From NCBI GenBank assembly GCA_030631725.1, contig DAOVKO010000074.1:1-9351 (forward strand): a stretch of 9,351 bases of DNA, in the 5' to 3' direction. This DNA is from Actinomycetes bacterium. GTDB taxonomy: Bacteria; Planctomycetota; Phycisphaerae; JAACET01. A model generated the notes under the pieces. The model made no database searches and was not told the DNA's origin. It saw only the letters and a program-made list of their open reading frames with translations. The position numbers were made by a program, and so were the translations under genes. Positions 5,061 through 9,351 of the stretch are shown one piece after another; position 1 is the first letter of the stretch, and each line of letters begins with the position of its first letter.

Positions 5061-6463
5061 TGAGTCCCATGGAACAAACCGTTGACAATATGCAAAGCTT
5101 GTTATCCAAGGAATTTTTGGCTCTGGAGGAGGCTCAGCAGGTGGCCCAGTTGGCTCAGGCCAGCAAGGCCCAGCGCGATGTCTTCGAGCAGTGGATCGCC
5201 ACTCGGGCTGAACAGCTTTCCCGGGCCCGTAGCGACGTCGGCCCACGTGCCCTGACCCTGGGTTTGATCCTGGCCTGTGCGGGTCGCCCGGATAAGGCCA
5301 TCCATTGGCTGTTGAAGGCTTCAGACGGGCTGGAGAAAAGTCTGGCCTTGGGAATCTGCTACTTGCAGACCGGCCGGTTTGAAAAGGCCCTGGACGAACT
5401 TGACTCAGCCCAAAAGTGCGGAGCCGACGAGTTCACCGTGGCCATCAGCAAGGTCGAAGCCCTGCGGCGAGCGGGCCGACTGGAAGAGGCCCAGAACCTG
5501 CTCAAACAATACGAGGGACGCTCACCAGCCCAGCAGCGCCCGGGAATCTCCTTCCCTATAGCCAAAACCCAGGCCGATTACTGGTATCAGCTCGGGCGCA
5601 TCTGCGAGGTCCAGGGCCAGCGCGACCAGGCTGTGGAGCATTACCAAGAATGTCTCCAGTTGCAGGAGCACCACCAGGCAGCTCACTTCCGCCTGGGTTA
5701 CTATTGCGACTTGGCCGGCGACGACGAGTCGGCCCTGGAGCATTACCAGCAGTGCACTAGTTCCTGGCCTGTTCATGTCAATGCCCTGCTCAACTTGGCC
5801 GTGCTCTACGAAGATGCCGAAAACTACAATCAAGCCGAGGCCTGCCTCCGCAAGATACTCTCGGCAAATCCCAACCACGAGCGGGCCAAGCTCTACCTCA
5901 AAGATGTGCTCGGCACCAAAACTATGTACTACGACGAAGACCAGCAGCGTCAGCGCGATCGCCGCACCCAGGTCCTGGAAATACCCGTAACCGACTTCGA
6001 GTTGTCGGTCCGCAGCCGCAACTGCCTCAAGAGCATGAGCCTGAACACCCTCGGCGATCTGCTCAAGGTTACTGAGCATGACCTGCTCGGTTACAAAAAC
6101 TTCGGCGAAACCAGCCTGCGAGAGATCAAGGCCATCTTGGCTCAAAAGGGCCTTACTCTGGGCCAGATGATCGAGGAGCAGGGCCACAGACGCAGGAAGG
6201 CCGAGCAAAAGCCCGATGACAAGTCGGAAGTCGCCTCGGCCGGAGCCAGAAATCTGCCCCTCTCGGAGGCGCCCTTCTCCTTCAGGGTACGCAGCTGCCT
6301 GGAAAACCTCGGCGCCGCAACCCTCGGCGATGTAGCCGGTTATTCCGAGCAACAGTTGTTGGACTACAAAAACTTCGGGCGGACCTCCTTGGAGGAAGTC
6401 AAGCTCTGCCTGGCTGAGCAGGGTCTAAGTCTGTCCGAAGAGTCCAGCCCCGAAGACTCCTGA
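5060..6463 (+). CDS. TPR protein with two RNA polymerase alpha-C-terminal-like domains
   Basis: A 467-residue soluble protein of unknown function. Residues ~60-285 form TPR-like helical repeats, e.g. ADYWYQLGRICEVQGQRDQA (172-191), HFRLGYYCDLAGDDESALEH (209-228) and ALLNLAVLYEDAENYNQAEA (242-261). After a charged linker (YYDEDQQRQRDRR) comes a first alpha-CTD-like helix-hairpin-helix domain (~308-370: FELSVRSRNCLKSM, TLGDLLKVTEHDLL, KNFGETSLREIKAIL). A polar linker (371-400) leads to a second (~402-460: SFRVRSCLENL, TLGDVAGYSEQQLL, KNFGRTSLEEVKLCL). Copy 1 keeps the E. coli DNA-contact equivalents R265 (R318), N268 (N321), C269 (C322), G296 (G349), S299 (S352) and E302 (E355). There is no polymerase-assembly (alpha-NTD) domain, so it is not RpoA. 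It probably acts in or on transcription. The alternative is a generic HhH nucleic-acid binder. The SpoIID lipoprotein gene follows closely. Confidence 0.9.
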   Translation: MSPMEQTVDNMQSLLSKEFLALEEAQQVAQLAQASKAQRDVFEQWIATRAEQLSRARSDVGPRALTLGLILACAGRPDKAIHWLLKASDGLEKSLALGICYLQTGRFEKALDELDSAQKCGADEFTVAISKVEALRRAGRLEEAQNLLKQYEGRSPAQQRPGISFPIAKTQADYWYQLGRICEVQGQRDQAVEHYQECLQLQEHHQAAHFRLGYYCDLAGDDESALEHYQQCTSSWPVHVNALLNLAVLYEDAENYNQAEACLRKILSANPNHERAKLYLKDVLGTKTMYYDEDQQRQRDRRTQVLEIPVTDFELSVRSRNCLKSMSLNTLGDLLKVTEHDLLGYKNFGETSLREIKAILAQKGLTLGQMIEEQGHRRRKAEQKPDDKSEVASAGARNLPLSEAPFSFRVRSCLENLGAATLGDVAGYSEQQLLDYKNFGRTSLEEVKLCLAEQGLSLSEESSPEDS

Positions 6464-6490
6464 CGGGTGGGCCCGCCACTTGGAGACATA

Positions 6491-7771
6491 ATGAATCTTG
6501 CCGAGCTTAGCAGTGGTCCCGGTTGCACGGTTGGGCTCGGTCTTGAAGGTTCTCTGAAAAAAACCCGTCGGATCAGTTCACCACCGCCGCTGTCGTTCTG
6601 CCTGGCTGTGCTGGGGATGCTCACCGGCTGCAACGGTTCGGCCCAGCCGCCGCGGGCAAGCCGGGCTGTCCCCGTGCGGTCGGTCCGCGTCAAACTCCTC
6701 GAAGATATCAAGCTCCTGGACGTCGCCGTCTCCGGGGCCTATGTCATTACCAATGACCAGAACAATATTCTCCGGCGCTCCTCGTCGGGCGGGCTCCTCA
6801 AGCTCCGCCGAGCAGATGAAGGAATCCTGGTTAACGGCCGGTTGCTGGCTCGAAAGAGCCTGTACATCAAGCCCACATCTTTCACCACCATCCAGGTAGC
6901 CGGCCAGAAGTACCGCGGATATCTGCGAATGCTGATAAACCAGCACGGCTCACTGTTAGCCATCAATCACGTGCCCCTGGAACCCTACATAGCCAGTGTC
7001 CTCGGGGGCGAGCTTCCTTCTTATTTTCATTCCCAGGCCTTTCGAGCCCAGGCCGTGGCTGCCAGGAGCTACGTGCTCCACAGGATGCTCAACACCAATC
7101 GCGGTGATTGGGACGTCTCCGCCGGTCCGGCCAGCCAGGTCTACGGCGGTCTGAACAGCGAGACCGACATGACCACCCGGGCCCAGCGCAAAACACGCGG
7201 GCAGGTTCTGGTTTACCGCAGCGGCGGACGGGAGCAAGTCCTTTGCGCCTTCTATTCCTCCACCTGCGGCGGCGGCACCCAGGCCGTCTGGGAAGTGAAG
7301 AAAGGTTTTCCCCACATCGAGCCGCTGGCCGGGGTCAAGATAGACCTCTGCCAGGCCAGCCCCTACTATACTTGGGAAAAGCGCGTCTGGTCCAAGACGG
7401 ATCTGCGCCGGGCCCTGCTCGCGAAGCTCGGCCCCAGGAACACTAGTCTTGCCCGCCTCGGGCCGATCAAAACCCTGCAGGTTTCCCGCTGGACCGACGG
7501 AAAGCGAGCCCGTCAAGTCACCGTTGTCGATCAGCGGGGCCGCAAAGCCGTGGTATCAGCCGAACAACTGCGCCAGGCCTTGCAGTTGCGCAGTACCTGG
7601 TTTCGCATAGAGAATCGCCCACAGGAGATCTGGTTCACCCATGGCCGCGGCTGGGGACACGGAATGGGCATGTGCCAGTTCGGCGCCGAAAAAATGGCTC
7701 AACTGGGCTATGACTACAAGAAAATCCTCGCGACTTATTATCCCGGCTCTGAATTGGTCCGCTTTTACTAA
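6491..7771 (+). CDS. SpoIID/LytB-domain lipoprotein (predicted peptidoglycan-acting)
   Basis: A predicted envelope lipoprotein with a SpoIID/LytB domain. SpoIID is a peptidoglycan lytic transglycosylase in Bacillus, and LytB is an amidase enhancer. The ATG at 6491 is chosen because GGAG (6482-6485) lies five bases upstream; an in-frame GTG at 6467 would add eight residues. From this ATG (426 aa) a basic KKTRR precedes a hydrophobic stretch ending in the lipobox LTGC, with Cys47 as the lipidated residue. The n-region is unusually long (~27 residues). Domain blocks: VPLEPYIASVLGGELPSYF with the Glu matching the SpoIID catalytic Glu (E174), QAFRAQAVAARSYVL, YSSTCGGGTQ, and near the end HGRGWGHGMGMCQFGA and YPGSEL. 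It begins 27 bp after the TPR/alpha-CTD stop, so an operon is likely. Its exact reaction is not determinable here. Confidence 0.9.
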   Translation: MNLAELSSGPGCTVGLGLEGSLKKTRRISSPPPLSFCLAVLGMLTGCNGSAQPPRASRAVPVRSVRVKLLEDIKLLDVAVSGAYVITNDQNNILRRSSSGGLLKLRRADEGILVNGRLLARKSLYIKPTSFTTIQVAGQKYRGYLRMLINQHGSLLAINHVPLEPYIASVLGGELPSYFHSQAFRAQAVAARSYVLHRMLNTNRGDWDVSAGPASQVYGGLNSETDMTTRAQRKTRGQVLVYRSGGREQVLCAFYSSTCGGGTQAVWEVKKGFPHIEPLAGVKIDLCQASPYYTWEKRVWSKTDLRRALLAKLGPRNTSLARLGPIKTLQVSRWTDGKRARQVTVVDQRGRKAVVSAEQLRQALQLRSTWFRIENRPQEIWFTHGRGWGHGMGMCQFGAEKMAQLGYDYKKILATYYPGSELVRFY

Positions 7772-7924
7772 CCGTCCGCTGGACCTTCTCAATAACGCCG
7801 GGCGAGTTTCGCTGGTGTAGCCTCTAAATTGAAGGGTGAATGAGTCTTTGAGAAAGAGGAGTTGACGGCGGGAATGACATTCTCTGTGGCTTTGTCTTTT
7901 CTTCTTCGTGCCCTTGCTACTCTG

Positions 7925-7964
7925 CGAAGTAGCTTTCGCTACGAAGCACGAGTCGTGTACTTCG
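7925..7964. terminator. Nested inverted repeats in convergent spacer, possible bidirectional terminator
   Basis: Between the SpoIID-like gene (stop 7771) and the convergent thrC (stop 7979). CGAAGTA (7925-7931) pairs with TACTTCG (7958-7964). Inside, GTAGC-TTTC-GCTAC (7929-7942) and CGAAG-CACGA-G-TCGTG-TA-CTTCG (7942-7964) make alternative, mutually exclusive stems. No long T-tract follows directly on either strand, so a classical intrinsic terminator is not proven. The remaining bases 7772-7924 show no gene. Confidence 0.4.
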
Positions 7965-7978
7965 TGGTAAAAGTAACG

Positions 7979-9351
7979 CTAGGATTGCACCGCCTCAATG
8001 ATCTTGTCCAGATCATCGGCTACCACCACGGGGCGATTGGCAAGATTAGCTCGCTTCACGCCTACCCGTTGATATTTTTCTATCTCGCCGAGATTTACTT
8101 CGGTGTGGTAATCCACTGTTACATTTGGGTCCTTCAAAGCGTGTCCTGTCAGGATGCAGACCACCCGCTCGTTTTTGCCGATGATACCTTCGCCCCGCAA
8201 CTTGCGCAGCCCGGCTACCGAGGCCGCCGAAGCCGGCTCACAGCCCAGCCCGATCCGCCCGACTATGGCCTTGGCGTCCAGAATCTCTTCATCACTGACC
8301 GTCCGCACCAGCCCGTTGCAGACATGCAAGGCCCGGAGGCACTTGCGCAGGTTCACCGGCCGATTGATCTCGATAGCGCTGGCTAGTGTCTTGGCCCAGC
8401 GGCGCTCGCTGTCCATCTGCTCGAAGAATCTCTTCTCCAACTCAGGATCGCACCGCCCGTCGTTCCACTTCATTTTTTCCTGTTCAACCAGCCGGTAGAG
8501 CGTATCAGCCCCGGCGGCATTGATAATTGCCATCCGTGGCGCTCGCTCGATGAGCTTGAGTTGCTCCAGCTCCATAAAGGCCTTGCCGAAGGCGCTGCTG
8601 TTGCCTAAGTTGCCGCCGGGAACCACTATCCAGTCGGGCACTTGCCAGTTGAGACCTTCGAGCACCCGGTACATGATGGCCTTTTGCCCTTCCAGCCGGA
8701 AGGGATTGATCGAATTCATCATGTACAGGCCCAGCCGCTCGGCCACTTGCTGAACCCGCTGCATACACACGTCGAAATCCCCTTCGATCTGAATGGTTTT
8801 GGCCCCGTAATCCAGGGCCTGGGCAAGTTTGCCGTAAGCGATCTTGCCCGATCCGATAAAGGCCACCGCCTGCATCCCGGCCGCCGAGGCGAACATGGCC
8901 ACCGCCGCCGAGGTATTGCCGGTCGAGGCGCAGGCCACGCTCTTGGCCCCCACCATGCGGGCATGGGTGAAGGCCCCAGCCATGCCGTTATCCTTGAACG
9001 AGCCGCTGGGATTAAGCCCTTCGTATTGCAGAAATATGTTCGGCGGCTCGATATCCACGTAATCAGCCAGGGCCCGAGCGTTCTGCAAAATGGTTTGGCC
9101 CTCTCCCAGGCTCACCATATCCTGCTCCGGGGCGAACTTCAGCAGTTCCCTGAAACGCCAGACCCCTGAAAAGTTCAGCCGCTCATTGCGTTGGGGCCAA
9201 CGCTTGGCAAAGGCCTTCATTCGCCGGGGCACCGGGATGAGCTTCCATTGATAGCTGACGTCCATCAGCCCTGTGCACTTGGGGCAGGCGAAGGTTTGAT
9301 CCTGGATATCCGCTCTTGCCCCGCACGCTGGATTGATGCATTCCTGCCAAG
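7979..9351 (-). CDS. thrC: Threonine synthase with N-terminal zinc ribbon, 5' end beyond window
   Basis: Converts O-phospho-L-homoserine to L-threonine, the last step of threonine synthesis; cytosolic PLP enzyme of fold type II. The frame is open to base 9351, so the start is outside the window. An ATG at 9265-9263 gives 428 residues but would discard a conserved zinc ribbon visible upstream: CINPAC, then CPKC 20 residues later, leading into LMDVSYQW. Counting from that internal Met: LGEGQT (53-58), SGSFKDNG (87-94) with the PLP Lys at 91, ACASTGNTSAAVA (111-123), the phosphate-binding PGGNLGNSSA (216-225), and near the C-terminus the family motif CEPASAASVAGL. The alternative, another fold-II enzyme such as threonine dehydratase, is disfavoured by the ribbon plus this motif set. 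It is convergent with the SpoIID-like gene. Confidence 0.95.
   Translation of the reverse strand, partial: WQECINPACGARADIQDQTFACPKCTGLMDVSYQWKLIPVPRRMKAFAKRWPQRNERLNFSGVWRFRELLKFAPEQDMVSLGEGQTILQNARALADYVDIEPPNIFLQYEGLNPSGSFKDNGMAGAFTHARMVGAKSVACASTGNTSAAVAMFASAAGMQAVAFIGSGKIAYGKLAQALDYGAKTIQIEGDFDVCMQRVQQVAERLGLYMMNSINPFRLEGQKAIMYRVLEGLNWQVPDWIVVPGGNLGNSSAFGKAFMELEQLKLIERAPRMAIINAAGADTLYRLVEQEKMKWNDGRCDPELEKRFFEQMDSERRWAKTLASAIEINRPVNLRKCLRALHVCNGLVRTVSDEEILDAKAIVGRIGLGCEPASAASVAGLRKLRGEGIIGKNERVVCILTGHALKDPNVTVDYHTEVNLGEIEKYQRVGVKRANLANRPVVVADDLDKIIEAVQS

Noticed and set aside
4771..5085. Plus-strand 104-codon frame upstream of the TPR gene
   Set aside because: It runs over the promoter and into the TPR gene in another frame, and its proline- and serine-rich translation matches no family I know.
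4665..5246. Minus-strand open frame spanning the divergent intergenic region and overlapping both neighbours
   Set aside because: It overlaps the lipid-kinase start region and the TPR gene start, contains the candidate promoter, and shows no motif.
5522..6352. 276-codon open frame on the minus strand across the TPR/alpha-CTD gene
   Set aside because: Hydrophobic low-complexity translation that mirrors the helical repeat coding strand; no ribosome site or family motif.
7862..8386. Plus-strand 174-codon frame in the spacer and antisense to thrC
   Set aside because: Most of it is antisense to the thrC C-terminus, with no motif; the spacer part covers the inverted repeats.

Overview
The window looks like a chromosomal stretch from a Gram-negative-type bacterium with a Kdo-containing envelope. 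A planctomycete or Phycisphaerae-like lineage is my best guess. It rests on three things: a TPR protein carrying two RNA polymerase alpha-C-terminal-like domains (a combination I associate with Planctomycetes from memory), a threonine synthase with an N-terminal zinc ribbon, and a DAG-kinase-like protein with the PTGTEN motif variant. No rRNA, tRNA, CRISPR array or complete transposase was found. The lineage call is inference.

Layout from left to right. Positions 2-892 (+) hold the C-terminal two thirds of an AzgA-type NCS2 purine permease. Positions 893-2195 are a relatively A+T-rich insert that fills the whole gap between two convergent genes. It is bounded by a 13-bp perfect inverted repeat (TATATAGGGGACA) belonging to REP-like palindromes, and it contains a DUF362 gene (-) and the first ~43 codons of a dinB-like polymerase gene cut off exactly where the left palindrome begins. 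Positions 2196-3787 (-) are a two-gene unit: kdsA (metal-dependent Kdo8P synthase) followed by a family 2 polyprenyl-phosphate-type glycosyltransferase. Positions 3878-4768 (-) encode a YegS/DAG-kinase-family lipid kinase. A 291-bp divergent intergenic region carries a good sigma70-like promoter reading rightward. Positions 5060-6463 (+) encode the TPR/double alpha-CTD protein, followed 27 bp later by a SpoIID/LytB-domain lipoprotein (6491-7771, +), probably in the same operon. A 207-bp convergent spacer with nested inverted repeats separates this from threonine synthase (7979 to beyond 9351, -).

Functionally, kdsA, the glycosyltransferase, the lipid kinase and the SpoIID lipoprotein all point to envelope construction (LPS core, lipid-linked sugars, phospholipid, peptidoglycan remodelling). 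The permease and thrC are ordinary metabolic genes. The two items most worth attention are the TPR/double alpha-CTD protein, a candidate uncharacterised transcription-associated factor paired with a cell-wall lipoprotein, and the REP-bounded cassette carrying DUF362 and a dinB remnant.
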